Source: Moniliophthora roreri (taxonomy: Eukaryota; Basidiomycota; Agaricomycetes; Agaricales; Marasmiaceae). From it: a DNA stretch of 64,000 bases. The notes beneath the pieces are model-generated. The model had not been told where the DNA came from. It was given only the letters and a program-made list of their open reading frames with translations, and ran no database searches. The stretch lies in NCBI GenBank assembly GCA_001466705.2, contig LATX02000183.1, positions 310,001 to 374,000 of the forward strand. Reading direction: 5' to 3'. A program made the position numbers and the translations under genes. Of the stretch, positions 1 to 11,714 are shown piece by piece (position 1 is the first letter of the stretch; every line of letters begins with the position of its first letter).

Positions 1-392
1 GAGGACAAGCTGACGTTGTGTTGCTTGCCCAGATGTGCGGATAGCATTGATTATGGGAAGTATCGTCGTATCGTCATGTTCGATGTGATAGTCATAGGGA
101 ACAGTGAGCTCAACGGGACTGTAACCCGACCCTAAGGCACCTTCAGTCGCAGAACGTCCTACTAACCAATAAACCACTCACCTTGACCTTTTACTCCACC
201 GTCTATCACCTTTTGTTTCTTTTTCGGACGAGACGACTTTCCCTCGTTATTTGCACGACGCTTGCTGGAGGAAGGCTCTCCTGTGGATGGAACTGTTACA
301 ATGCTTTCAACATCGGCATTATTTTCAGGTCCACCGACGTTTGAAGCCTCTGACTTCTCGCCTTTCCACCTCTGTTTCCAAATATTCAGCAT
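1..392 (-). CDS. 5' part of an unidentified gene with a nuclear localisation signal (runs off left edge)
   Basis: The first exon starts at 392 and encodes about 70 residues, opening MLNIWKQRW. It is hydrophilic and carries a basic run (SKRR ... RPKKKQK) that reads as a bipartite nuclear localisation signal. A GTGAGT donor follows near 183, and an acceptor ending GACTGAAG near 138 reopens the frame. The next exon (about 46 residues, with YSPVELTVPYDYHIEHDD) continues past base 1. I do not recognise the family. The clean splice and the change from a low-complexity to an ordered segment argue for a real gene. Function beyond probable nuclear location is unknown. Confidence 0.5.
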
Positions 393-635
393 GGTCTGTC
401 GGAGGTGGAAGAGATGTCTTCCAGCACGCGTTTATGTAGCGTGTCGCGCGGTTTTCGGAGAGAACTTGACAATGAGTGGTGACATGCGCTCCGGTCCCTC
501 TTACTTACCATTTTGGGATCGCTCCTCGTCCTGTGGTCCTCTCAGCACCATGTCCCCTGGTGCTGTCTTCCTCAACACCACATTTTCCCTCCAACAATTT
601 CTCATTGACGTACAACATCATGCCTGGCTATAACC

Positions 636-1072
636 ATGAGCCTCTTATTGAGCATCTCATACACAAACTTGACGGTCCCTCAGTTCCCCGCAGACGGCAA
701 ACCTTACCCTCTGACCCCTGCTTGCTCGACAGGTTACCTTCTAGAGGCAAGTGAATTCGATGTTTTTAGAATATTCATTTCTCTTACTTTTTCGTAGCCT
801 TTATTCAGCGTGAAGTAGAGGATGCCATTCCTAAGGCCACTTTACGCCAACTTCGCAGATCACCTACACCCCCAATAGAAGAACCATATGAAGAGGATGA
901 GGCAGAAGGGCGCGATGATGAAGGAGAAGGAACTGATACTCAACGTACAAGGAGACCGAGTAATGCATCGACGATGTCGTCTGTTTCCATCAAATCCTTG
1001 AAACAGCTCCTTACGAAGCAGAATGAAGCTCCTCGGTCTACTTCAAACTGGAAAGACCCCCAGGTGCGTGTT

Positions 1073-1129
<57 letters not shown>

Positions 1130-2194
1130 CTTGATGTTCTTTTAAGCCTTTTGAGGTCCTTCGAGCCGTAGAGCGAAAGGACATCACGTTTCTAATGGAG
1201 ATCAGGGACAGAGCTTTCCATGTGTGTTTTTCCCGTTATCTCGACTTCTTTCTGCCGACTTATGTGTATGGTTTAGCTGTTGCTTCGTAAATGTGGAGAT
1301 GCCACTCCTCTTCTACATGCCATGCGCATTGGGCAGTCTCACCGGGATGTGGCGATAGTTCTCTTGGGTGCATACAGCCGATACATAAACCACCTTGACG
1401 AATCAGACATTCAGAAACCCAAGACCAAGACACTACTGAACGCCCTTCGCAAGTGCAACTTTACATTCTTTTCGTTGTCAATGATTAACAGGTTTTTCAT
1501 TAGGAGCTAACCTCAAGCTTGCCATCGATTTTGGTCTCGCAAAATCGCAGAGTGATCTTACGGCCTCTTTCATGCAAACACTCATAATGTCACAAGGAGA
1601 CAAGTGGATTCATAATCGAATAACCGACGTGTCATTGGCTCTAAAGGCAGGCACGGAGGGCAAACCTGTTCATCTCGCAGAGAATGCCGTGCGCAAATTT
1701 GCGACGCGAGAGCTCGGGAAAGCAGAGCTGATAGCTTCATTGGAGGACTAGTGAGTGAGTTCATAAGGTTCTTCGTTCTATTTTGACTTTGTTCTAGTGT
1801 CGCAAATGCCACCGTGGATTTGTTAATGATGGCGGCTTGGTCAAGCGTGCTTGCTGCAGTGGATGATGGTGAACCCATACCGGTAAGTTGCTTGGTATAC
1901 GTCCCAGTATCGACGTTCAGAAACCTTGCAGACATCTTACTTCGCTCGAGATGATCGTGTATACAAAGTATTCGCGGAACGGCTTGATAAACATGAAAAT
2001 ACGATTCGTAGAACGGCTAGCAAGCGACTGAAATGGCAACTACGTGTTCTGAGAGCTGTCATTGAGGGCCGCAATAACACTTATAGGGTATTTTGTGCTG
2101 ACTTACCTTTCAATGAGTACTGACATAGGGTGTCTGTCTGCAGAGACGTGTTGAACTGCTCGCTGGGGAATTGGACACCGGGGAGGGTGTGTGA
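636..2194 (+). CDS. Conserved-looking hypothetical protein, ~430 aa, multi-exon
   Basis: Exons join in frame from ATG 636 (MSLLLSISYTN) to TGA 2194 through six introns. The N-terminal ~100 residues include an acidic, Ser/Thr-rich linker (PPIEEPYEEDEAEG, then RRPSNASTMSS). After that comes a helical region (FEVLRAVERKDITFLMEIRDRAF, HLLLRKCGDATPLLHAMRIG, HRDVAIVLLGAYSRYINHL) resembling an alpha-solenoid, and a basic C-terminus. No catalytic motif, signal peptide or membrane segment is visible. Intron 2 is stuffed with a TC microsatellite. The intron at 1449-1503 uses a GC donor (C|GCAAGT), because every GT alternative leads to a stop. Family not recognised. Start choice is moderate, since an in-frame stop lies at 606-608 just upstream. 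Confidence 0.6.
1077..1126 (+). repeat. (TC)25 microsatellite inside an intron
   Basis: Fifty bases of perfect TC dinucleotide lie in the second intron of the 636-2194 gene, between its GTGCGT donor (about 1064) and TTTTAAG acceptor (about 1148). The run lengthens the polypyrimidine part of the intron. On the opposite strand it reads as a spurious Arg-Glu repeat ORF. Confidence 0.97.
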
Positions 2195-2540
2195 CGTTAA
2201 TGGTATCTGCATCAGATCACTGTTCAATGTGCTATGTTATGCTAATATAATAGGATTGTGAATGCTGGACTACAGCTCTCAGTACCCGCTAGCTCGTAAA
2301 AGGTGCCCTGCTGGTTAGAGACCCCATCCAGACAGACGGCGTATCATCGAGCACACATCAAAATTTCTGCCAACGCAACAGAACAACCGGAGGACGCAGC
2401 CCGCATCCGCGGTTCCTACGCGTCCGCCGCTGATTGTTCCTGCACGACGATGAATGTACTTATTTGGTAACATTACGAGCTGTATGTATAACAACTGAGA
2501 TCGAGACAATATATTCATTCGACGTTTTATTCTCTGACTA
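2195..2540. other. Convergent intergenic spacer, no gene seen
   Basis: This 346-bp stretch separates the 3' ends of two convergent genes. It should hold both 3' UTRs and polyadenylation signals. I see no ORF with splice or family support and no structured RNA. Confidence 0.6.
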
Positions 2541-3355
2541 CTAACGGATGAGATACCGTTTCAGGCCTTTCCACCACACGTAGGCACCAACGATTAGCAA
2601 ATTGAGCAGTGCAGGTGCCAAATTCAGTTGAACCATGGTGTATACCCAGATAGTAGCCAAGGGAGGGCACTGTAGCTTCCTTGTTTAGTGAAGGTTTGGG
2701 ATAAGGACTGCTGAAACACACCTGACGGATATTGGTCAACCACCCTCCTCGCGCTAAGAGATACATCAACCGAGGACCAGCGAACACTGAAAGCAAGAAT
2801 AAAAAGAATTGCATCCTTGGATCTTGCTTGTATCGTTTTGCTGCCGTGCTGTTTGAGTTTCCAAACCATAGAACAGAAGTGGTAGCTTACTATAGAAGAT
2901 GAATACCGACAAGACTACATTTCGGGACAATGACTCAGCCCTAAGCATCTAAGGCAGAACATAACCACCTACTTGGAATCCCAGGAGTCATTCTATCCAC
3001 AATTTCCTTGACAGACGGCTGTTGACCGTACTGGTTATGTACTAGACTTCCTTGAACATAATGTCGATGAGCATTCATCGTGTGATGAAAGGGAAAAAAA
3101 CACTGACATGTCCATTAAAAGAAGTAGTGAGGACATTGGAATGATATAGAGTGTAGCATCCAATATTTCGTTTGCCAGCGGTGCTTCCTGTTCCAGTAGA
3201 GATTTGGGCTCGTCTGCTCGAGGGATTTTGTTGAGAATACCAGTCTGGTTGATAATGCGCCACTGTTCATCCTCTGGTATTTCGTCTTGTGTAGTCTGGG
3301 GCACCACTGCTGGGGAAGCTGGAGGTTTCTTTGACTTGTTGCGATTTCGGGTCAT
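2541..3355 (-). CDS. Small fungal multi-pass membrane protein (DUF7719-like), ~200 aa
   Basis: Five exons join from ATG 3355 (MTRNRNKSKKPP) to TAG 2541. The N-terminus is basic and polar. Then come hydrophobic segments at roughly residues 70-85 (TLYIIPMSSLLLLMDIL), 110-122 (ILSVFIFY), 130-145 (FFLFLLSVFAGPRLMYLL) and 160-190 (LATIWVYTMVQLNLAPALLNLLIVGAYVWW). The CPPLATIWVYT ... GAYVWWKGLK ending is typical of an uncharacterised fungal membrane-protein family that I recall as DUF7719. Function is unknown and ER location is only a guess. An in-frame ATG at 3379 is an alternative start. Confidence 0.75.
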
Positions 3356-3809
3356 GAATGAGAACTGTTCAGAGAACACACGAGTGAGATGTATGTGTTT
3401 ACGTAAAAATGTCAGGACTGCTTACAAGTACTCCCAACAGCAATTTGAACCCTCATACTATAGCAAATGAGTTGGTACTCGTAAAGGACTTTCTGCCTGG
3501 TAAATCTTTGAATGAATCTTCCTTTATGGCGATGTGGGCGTGAAAACGCTGAAGGGAGTCCAGCAGTACCTCACAGCAAACCAAGCAGAATGATTTCGTT
3601 ATAGGTTGTGTACAGCACTTGGTTCTAAAGTACGCTGTTCTATACTCTTCACATGGATCCTCCGGCCGACCTGGACAATACCCGGACAATCATCTCGCCT
3701 CGGAATACCTCATCAAGTGGCCATTATGCCACGGAGACCGTCTTGACCTTGAATCAGTACCCATGAACCCTTCCAACAAGACCGCTTCTCCGAAATATAC
3801 ATATCCACT
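3356..3809. other. Intergenic spacer, no supported gene
   Basis: About 450 bp upstream of the DUF7719-like gene and downstream of the p27 gene. Short open frames exist on both strands, but none has splice partners, ordered composition or family likeness. It should contain the promoter of the membrane-protein gene and the 3' end of the p27 gene. Confidence 0.5.
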
Positions 3810-4941
3810 TTATTGAGCTTGCTTCGCCTTCCACTGCAGTTCCTTTACACGGGACAGCGCTTCGGTGGTCTTCGTTATTGCTTCTGCGACCTTCGACACT
3901 GCATCGGGGTTGATTATTCCCGCAGATGGATCAGTGAGTGTATCAAGTCGTTTCGATAGTGATGACAAGGCCTTTTCGAGTGACTGTGCACAATTGTCAA
4001 TCGCAGACAACCCACTAGATGTACTTGCCGGGGGTTGCGTCGCAATACGTGGTAAGGGCGTCGCCTTTGTGGTCCGTTCACGCAACTGGACGTGCTCATC
4101 CATGGTAGGATGGTTGTCGGAGATCTGGATGCTAGACTTCAATGGCATTGTACCTGGACGAGTGTCTGAACTACTGACTGTGGTAGTTGCGTTGGGACCC
4201 TTTCTCGTCGTTGTGCTATCTTCAAGATCTTCTTTGGTGCCGATCGATGCATGTACCAGATGCTCTCTTCCGGCCCAATCGCGTTCCGCGATGTACACGC
4301 CTCCACATATTACGCATTCCTGAGATGCGAGCTCAGTCCGGAGGTGGCAGTTTAGGATACAAACTCACCTTGCGTGGATCTTTCTCTCCGTCAGGTTTGG
4401 GAGGTCTAACCAGAGGAATACCAAAGCACTGCGTATTCGGACATTCTTCTGCGAGCATAGCCCATCCTTTCAATAAACGATTGCCAATTTCCGTCGATGC
4501 TCTATCAGATTGCTCGCGTCGTCGTCTGCTCTCTGGAGTCTCTGGAGGTGGTGCAAATGTAGGTGAGCTTAGAGCAGCAGAGACTTCGGTTGGAGGGGTC
4601 GAAGATCGAGAAGCTGTTTGGAAATGGGATGTGGATGAGGTACTACTCGAAGCCGTGTCAGATTGAGGAGCTGGCGAAGCTAGCGATGATATGAGTGAGC
4701 TTAATATTGCTGATACTATGGCCATACATTCTGGATCATCGTGACATTTAGCACAGAAGTGAACCACTGGGGTTCGGCCACTGGGCGAACGCATGAGCGG
4801 GATATTGCAACCAGAGTGGACTTCGTCGGTGAGAACCTGTAATAAAAGGATTGATACTCCAAATCAAGAGAAAAAGATAGAAGAGTATACCCATCCTTTG
4901 AGCATGTAGTCCCCGATTCGTCCTGATACGTCGCCGATCAT
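3810..4941 (-). CDS. Autoantigen p27 / ZNRD2 (SSSCA1) family zinc protein
   Basis: Three exons give about 340 residues from ATG 4941 (MIGDVSGRIGDYMLKGW) to TAA 3810. The Auto_anti-p27 module occurs twice. The first is YMLKGWVLTDEVHSGCNIPLMR ... FCAKC near residues 10-50. The second is LLKGWAMLAEECPNTQCFGIPLVR ... ECVICGGVY near 130-180. Each pairs a Cys knuckle with a second CxxC, as in the human zinc-ribbon protein. A Ser/Thr/Pro-rich linker separates them. The C-terminal ~100 residues contain a predicted coiled coil (AQSLEKALSSLSKRLDTL, then VAEAITKTTEALSRVKELQ). Function in fungi is unclear. The start codon lies only 21 bp from that of PIG-H on the other strand. Confidence 0.85.
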
Positions 4942-4962
4942 TTTTGGGTTTAGAGCAAAGTT

Positions 4963-5719
4963 ATGTGCGGGCGTCTCTGCCACATGCAGCGCTTACATCC
5001 GCTGCCTCGAACCAGTCCAGAATTCTCCGTCTTTCGTTCGCAAACTTTCACCGAATTAAGGGTCGAGAATTGGCATTTAGCGAGAGATGGAAGTGGAAAG
5101 GTGGTCTATGGTTCATCTCACCTGTCTTGGCGAGACAGCGTTTTATCGTTGGTGATATCTTGGATTTGGCTGGAGGTGTGTCTTTACAATCGTCAAGCTC
5201 TTAAGACTAGTGCTGATCATGGGCTCAAATGTTAGGCTAGCTTATGGGCAAGAGTAATCGTCACTTTCATCGTGGCGCTGCTGCTGTGGTTTAAGTGCAC
5301 TCAGATTCTTTATGGTGCGTCCGCTATTTCGTTGCCAGCGCATATGTCTGACATTCGATACAGAATCCGTACTAGTTCTCCCTAGGCATGGTATTCAGCT
5401 GGAGACTCACCGCGGATTTCCACCTTGGACGTTGACTATATCACGACGTTTCATACCACGGGCTGCATTGCGAGATGTAGTCATTAACGAAGGCATAATG
5501 CGATGGAACATTCGTTACTACCTCGTCGCCATAACACAAACGACGCTAGACGATGCAGACCTTAATGTTCTGTTCCCTGTACGCTTTAACTCTGCGATTT
5601 AACGACCGCTCACTGATGCGCAATATCAGAATCTTCTACCACGTTTCCCTGTCCTCCGTGAAGCCTACCGTGAAATACACGCATTGCTACTCAGACCTGC
5701 TGAAGCTTTAGACGCCTAG
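4963..5719 (+). CDS. GPI15: GPI-GlcNAc transferase subunit H (PIG-H / Gpi15)
   Basis: Four exons join from ATG 4963 to TAG 5719 (about 200 residues). The centre has a membrane hairpin (SVLSLVISWIWLE, then ASLWARVIVTFIVALLLWF). The diagnostic PIG-H domain follows, with ESVLVLPRHGIQLE and SRRFIPRAALRDVVINEGI, then RYYLVAITQ. Known role: non-catalytic subunit of the ER complex that transfers GlcNAc from UDP-GlcNAc to phosphatidylinositol, the first step of GPI-anchor synthesis. All introns are short GT-AG. The gene is divergent from the p27 gene, with almost no intergenic DNA. Confidence 0.9.
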
Positions 5720-5769
5720 TAACTTATTTCGCGTTCTGTATTTGTATCAACATCCAAATATGATCCTGA

Positions 5770-8028
5770 CTACTGAATGACATTGAGCTGCCCTTGATAG
5801 GTGGTTTCATCGTTCATGTAGACGTAGATCAACCTGATGTAGGCCCACACCAGACCCACGGCACAGTACACGCTGGTCACCATCAAAGGCAAAAATTCCA
5901 TAGATTGTGCGTCAGAGGTCGGCGGTCCTTCTAACACCTCAGATGTCACCTTGGCTGTTCCCTTGTCCCACCGAGAAACAACGACTGGGAATAGGGTGAC
6001 GAAAAGTTGAAGCAGAATGAAGCCGAAAAGATACATCTTTTCGACTAGGTCGAGAATCACATATGAAAGCGACTTGGGGAATCTAGTTGATCATAGCATT
6101 AGTTCACACGAAAACACCAACAAAGATAAACCTACTCGTAAACACGTTTTGACACTGGGACATAAGTGAACAGGAGCCACGCAAGCGAATATACAACTTT
6201 GACAACCGATTCTAGAGAGCGTCATGAACGCGAGCAGTGACAGTAGGCTTTGGGTCATACCTGCTGGTGTAAATAGCAAGGGAAAGAGGGAGAACACCCC
6301 GGCTACGCTGGCAAGTATGAATGTTCGGAAATACGCTTGTCGCTCAGCTGCCAACAGACTAGTTCCATTAGACATACGTTGAGGCATAAGCAAACTCCTG
6401 ACACACCTCAGAGGAACGAGTACAAGTAGCACTGCTTTCTCATGTACATGCCATCCAAACATGAAGGACGTATAGCCACAGAGGGTGAGAGCAGTTACAA
6501 AAGATTTGTAGGTGGGACGCATCCACAATTTCGTGAGTATGATCTGGAGTAGTCTGAGCATATAAATACGGGGCTTGAGCTCTCACTCACAGACTGGAAC
6601 GCTAGTGTGATCGTGAACGTATGGATGGGCTTGATGTTCGGTATCACAGCAAATACTGTGTCACCAACGAGGCCTCTAGACGTGGATGCGACTCCCGACG
6701 CGTTGATGGAAACGTTTAATCCTGTCTTCTGTATATCTATGGGGAAGATATGCTCGGTTTGCAACTCAGGTGGAGGCTGAAGTGAACTTACACCTAAGAA
6801 GCACCCTGTCCAATGCAGTGACAAGAGCCCATGCATTCGGAGCCCAATAAGCGTGGTTTAATCCCCGAGTGAAAGGGAACAGTCGTGATATAAGTTGCGG
6901 TATCTGTCCAATCACGATGAATGGACCCAGGGAGGCAATGAAGACCGCTATCACGGCATTTGCGAGGGCCAGGAAATTCTTGATCTGTATCTGACCTGTC
7001 GGTGAGAGGCAGAATGACTTGAGGAGATAGATGAAATATGCTGGCTTCACAAAGGTTTAGCAAGCTCTGAGTGACATAAATTCGGTACTCACAGCGATGT
7101 ACATGTAGATGTGCTTGAAGTTGAGCAGTATCGCAAAGAGAACTCCGCTCGCTAGCTTATGGCCCTGAGGACAAATTTCAGGATTACCTGAACACAAGTG
7201 TTGTGCAAAGAACTCACATTACGTGCCATGAGAATTGACCATAATAATATGCCAAACATAAATCCATTATATTGAAAGTGAATATGATCGACGATGAGGA
7301 AACCGGGGTGTAAGAATAACGACGCCGAAATTGTACGCTGCACTTCTGGGTCTATAGCACCTCGAACAAATCTGCGGGGTGTGACATCCTTACACTTTTG
7401 ACAGAAGCCACCGACTTACTTGAGTAGCACGATACCGAGAACAAGCTCGGTTAAGATGACTGTGGACCGCTGGTATGCCACGACCGACCAGGCACCATAA
7501 TTGAGGTTACTCAAATCGACTATCTTCGAATCAACGAAGTGGGCCGGTATAGAGAGTAGCTTCTCGAAGTAGGCGAAGAATGGGGGATAATCGAGAGCTA
7601 GCACCCGTTGAGGCTGGTCAGAACATACGAATGAATGTTTGCAAATCGCTCACTCCATTCAGAGGTAGTCTGTCGGCCGAGTTCAGAGCTATTACAAGTG
7701 TAGAGAGAGACACAGAAGGTCTTACATCAAAGTACCACTTTGACATTGGAAGTGAATGCGTTATGGCGAGCCAGTTTCTATGAACTTCAAAGTCTGTAGA
7801 ACGACTGTGAAATTAAGCATTGTGTTCACATATCACACGTCGCAAGACTCACTACGCCGGGAAGAGCAGAAGCTTTAGTGTCGTTGAGAGGATGAATAAA
7901 TCCCATTCAGATGGATGAATATTCCATGAGGACCAAAAGCGACGTGTAGCTGGAGATTCCTGTTCATTTTTGTCGGAAACGGTCTGCGTATCGGATTGAA
8001 TCGTGATTTCTGGCGAAGGGGCGGCCAT
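5770..8028 (-). CDS. ALG8: Dolichyl-P-Glc:Glc1Man9GlcNAc2-PP-dolichol glucosyltransferase (ALG8)
   Basis: A multi-exon gene reading from ATG 8028 ([11 protein letters not shown]) to TAG 5770, roughly 580 residues with about ten hydrophobic segments. ALG6/ALG8 hallmarks in order: the first luminal loop [22 protein letters not shown] with its DFEVHRNW motif, [15 protein letters not shown], then [35 protein letters not shown] is the ALG8 version rather than ALG6. Known role: adds the second glucose to the lipid-linked N-glycan precursor in the ER lumen. The C-terminal exon (5770-6060) holds the last membrane helices. I did not fix every intron boundary in the middle. Divergent from VTI1 with 190 bp between starts. 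Confidence 0.92.
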
Positions 8029-8218
8029 AGCAATAACTTAAAGAGCGTGTTTAATTTGAGCCAGATTTCCCAAGTAACGGAGATGAGGAGTAAGGTGACA
8101 CGTCCAGGGGAACGACTGTCGTTGTGTGTGACAGAGAAGTTGCGTGGCCAGAGCTGCGGCGTTTCGGTACTGTAATTCCCTTCCGTTCCACCTTGTCCTC
8201 AAACGTCCACCACCCGAG

Positions 8219-9141
8219 ATGGACAACTCTCCGACCTCATTATTCGACTCTTATGAGCAGGACTTCAAGCAATTCATAGAGACAATCCGGGAGAAATTAG
8301 AGGGAGATCATGAGAATGACACTGGTACATTACTTTCTTTCCTCACTCCGTACAGAACATAGTTCTCAGTTGCATGCTCTCGTTACAGAACAGCGCAAGG
8401 CCGCTTTACGACGCGTGGAGATGGAATTAGATGAAGCAGACGAAATGGCATGTTCGAAAACCCTCAAAACCTAGCTACAGAAGCTTATGCATACCAAATT
8501 TCCAGGTCTCTCAAATGGACATTGAAATTCAGGGTATCCCGCAGTCAATTCGTTCCCAATACCAGACCAGACTACGTTCTGCAAAAGCGGAGCTGTCCAA
8601 GTACAAAGCAATGTCAAAGGACCTCAACTCTCAGCTTGCACGGTCAAGTTTACTCTCCTCGTCCAGCCGAGCAGGATACCCCACATCTGATGAACCGTAT
8701 GGAGCATCAAGCGACCGCACTAGGCTTCTCGCTGGTACAGCCCTCCTCGAAGATGGGACGGAACGCTTGCAGGAATCTCAGAGGATAGCCTTGGAAACGG
8801 AAAACCAAGGTGCTGATATTTTGATGGACCTCAGGCGGCAGAGAGAGCAAATTGAACATTCTCGGAATACGGTGTGCTCGTTGCTTTTCTATTTATTGAT
8901 CACGGACTGATATTTCTATTCAGCTCGAGGTGGCGGGTACTTCCATTGACCGTGCATCAAATACTTTGAAGGGTATGATTCGAAGGTACGCCTCTCAATT
9001 TCATACGCTTCCATCGGGAACCCACACTAATTGCAGATTCTGGTGATAAACAGAATGTACCAGCAACGAATCGTCACAGGCGCCATCATTGCTATTCTTG
9101 TCCTTCTCATTGTCATCGTCATCTGGGGCAAGTTGAGTTAG
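8219..9141 (+). CDS. VTI1: v-SNARE Vti1
   Basis: Five exons give about 220 residues from ATG 8219 (MDNSPTSLFDSYEQDF) to TAG 9141. The N-terminal Habc helices (EQRKAALRRVEMELDEADEM, VSQMDIEIQGIP) precede a linker. The SNARE motif (TERLQESQRIALETE, GADILMDLRRQREQIEHSRNTLEV) has its central glutamine. The C-terminal membrane anchor is IVTGAIIAILVLLIVIVIWG followed by KLS. Known role: Qb-SNARE in Golgi, endosomal and vacuolar fusion. The intron at 8448-8505 has a GC donor (ATG|GCATGT), since only this junction keeps EMVSQMDIEIQ in frame. Confidence 0.95.
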
Positions 9142-9420
9142 ACAGACACGAATTTCGCATCTGTTCTTTAATTTGTATGATAATTATTGGACTGTTGTTT
9201 ATTGGATATAATCTTGGAGCTTATTTAGACCGTATTTCTCTTAGTATGCCCACCAACAGACCTTATGGAATATATCGACTCTAAAGTATTCGTATTCAAC
9301 TGTTGTACACATACAATAAACTAAATGCCGCAGGTCAAGACGTGTACCGCTGAATACCGCCGATTTCCTCAAGGATAGAAAGAAAACTATATCACAAAAA
9401 AAAAAGAAGATAGTCCTGTA

Positions 9421-11518
9421 CTACATCGCATATCCACCAGCACCACCAACACCCTGCCCACCATACCCTGGATCATGACCTCTCCGTCCTGCTGGCTGAT
9501 GGTCATGAACGGAATATGCATCGCCGTAGCCATGGTATGCTCCGTACTGATCATAACCCTGCTGTTGCTGGGAATATGATGTAGCGTCGGAGGTATGTTG
9601 ACCATGACCGTATCCTTGGTGTTGGTACATCTGGTCTTGATGGTGCTGGCCATAGCCTTGCTGAGCGTATCCCGCATCCTGATGATATTGGTTCGTGTAA
9701 CCTTGTCGTCCATCGTCATGAGCGGGCGAGCGCTGTCGCGTAGGATCTGGGGTGGCCACATCTCTGCCTTGATAGACATCATGAGGGTCGAAACTGGCAT
9801 TCGGCCCAGGGCTGTAAGGATTATTCAAAGGTGGCGTTGTCCCCGGACGGTCCATAGGTGCTAAATGCTGGTGCTGGTGTGCAAAAGGAGCTGCCCCTGC
9901 GGTAAGGTTTGCAACACTATTGTTGTCATCCTCATACATGTGTCCTTGCGGATAATTGTACAAGGATTCTTCGTGACCACTTATCGAAGGCTGCGAGGGA
10001 TTGTAGTGGGCGAACGAGCCCGGTCCTTGATGCGTAGAATATGGGTTGTAGGCAGGCATTGGTGGTGGATAGCCACCCTTATCGGAATTATAGTAGTATT
10101 GATCTTGGGTATAGGTGCTACCCGGAGGGCCCCGAGTACGCATAGAGGAGCTGTCGTCAAAGTCATCGTCGACAGATAGGTTCGGTAGTGTAGGTTGGGG
10201 TAAAGGCTTGGCGATTAATTCTCCTTTCTTGTTCTTCAGATGGGAGTAATCTCCTGCTGCTTCCTTTTGCGCGAGCTTGGCGGCATCTGCGAGTCTTTGC
10301 TTCTGGCGGCGTTTGATCACAGCACTGATACGCTAAGGGGGGAGAAGGAGAAAGTCAGATGGGTGCTAACATCGCCGAGACTACGGGCCTACCTTGTCAA
10401 CCTTGTGACAGCAGTATTCCTGAGTGCATGAAAGTTAGACAGCGAAACGTCAGAGATGGCTATACACGCACCTTGAGATTACCCCGAATATGGATCAGCA
10501 ACGGGACATAACATATGCCAGCGACAACGAGCAGAAGCAATGATCCAGCAAACACGACGACGGTGAAGAATGTAGTGACCGTCAGAGCCGAAGTGGACAG
10601 TTCATTATTGTCGGGGAAGTATTTGCCCACATCATACCATGGTCTGACTTCACCGTTTGCATCCTTGTCTTCGGTATGTGCCAGATAAACGGCATAAAGG
10701 GTGAGCGCATTGATAGTCTGACGAGGACCGTCTGCCAACAACACACGTTTCCAGCCTAATTTTATATGAGACAATGTAACGGTTAATGTGGCAGAAAAAC
10801 CTACTCTTGAAGACGAAGAAGACGAAGAAGACGAAGTCGTCGCTTGTTTTGGTGGAATTACTGATGTGGTCGAAGAAGCAAAAGTGATCGTACGATCCTA
10901 AATTAAATGTCAAAGGCCGGCTCAGGCGACGAAATGGGGCCTCGGGACTGACGAAGGGAGTAATAGTTGTTGGCCATCACGTTGGTAAAGGCGTATGAGA
11001 TGTCTCTACTTGCGATGATCTTCTTTGCTTTACGGGATTCGTAGGCGAGCTGGACCAGAGATGGAGCTCAAATTCAATTCCAAAAATTCGATGACATACC
11101 AAAAGAAAGGAAAATATAATGCAGCCTACGAATAACCACTTTCCAGTTTCAAAAGGAATGGCGATACAATCTCTGTCCTTTTCCTTCAAATCTGCACACT
11201 GGTTGAAGATTTGGTTGGACCAGGAGTCGGTGGACAACATGGTTATGGCTGTGAAGATATCGGAGACGTAGACAAGGAATGACTTGAGGACGATGATATA
11301 GAGCCAGAGATATCTAGTAGCTGCCAGTTAGAGACGACACTCTAATTCTGCACAATTTTACTGACTTAAGGCGCATGAAAAAGCCATTATCTGTGAACTC
11401 GCGAGTGTCTACAAAGTCAAACTGCAGCCAGGTAAGTAACGAATAATTGAAGGCGGTGAAAAAAGCGGACTTTGTGGTCTGGGACAATTTCTCGTTTCCA
11501 TTTGGGGCCGCTGCACAT
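9421..11518 (-). CDS. Fungal low-affinity potassium channel/transporter, KCH family
   Basis: Exons run from ATG 11518 (MCSGPKWKREIVPDHKFDF) to TAG 9421. The membrane half has LWLYIIVLKSFLVYVSDIFTA, WLFVGCIIFSFLLL, a YDHFCFFDHI ... DDFVFFVFFVFKSWKRVLLADGPRQTINALTLY signature and a final helix (FTVVVFAGSLLLLVVAGICYVPLLI). This is the KCH/Prm6 (PF16944) layout. Known role in yeast: plasma-membrane K+ influx linked to calcium signalling during mating or stress. The last exon encodes about 300 mostly disordered residues rich in Gln, Tyr, His, Gly and Pro. The first intron uses a weak donor (AAA|GTCCGC), so the extreme N-terminus is less certain. Divergent from DRG1, with 196 bp between starts. Confidence 0.88.
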
Positions 11519-11714
11519 GGCGAAGTTAGGATGAGGGAGTGATCACTGGTTAAAGACAGGAAAGGATGATGCGAGCCAGTCGCATACGAGCAAATTGAAT
11601 GAGCGAGGCCTGTGTGGGCGGATGGGTGATGGAAACGATTCAAGCGGTGTTCAAACCGTTGTCAGCTAACACAAGCAGTCGCCCTTCCTCGGCAACTCCC
11701 GACAGCTCCAGACA

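Noticed and set aside
940..1128. Minus-strand ORF of alternating Arg-Glu
   Set aside because: It is the reverse complement of the TC microsatellite in an intron, not a protein.
3453..3689. 78-residue Cys-containing minus-strand ORF between the DUF7719-like and p27 genes
   Set aside because: No zinc-finger spacing, no splice partners and no family likeness.
9595..10179. Plus-strand ORFs opposite the KCH C-terminal exon
   Set aside because: These are hydrophobic-looking shadows of the Gln/Tyr/His-rich coding strand. The minus strand continues the recognised channel.
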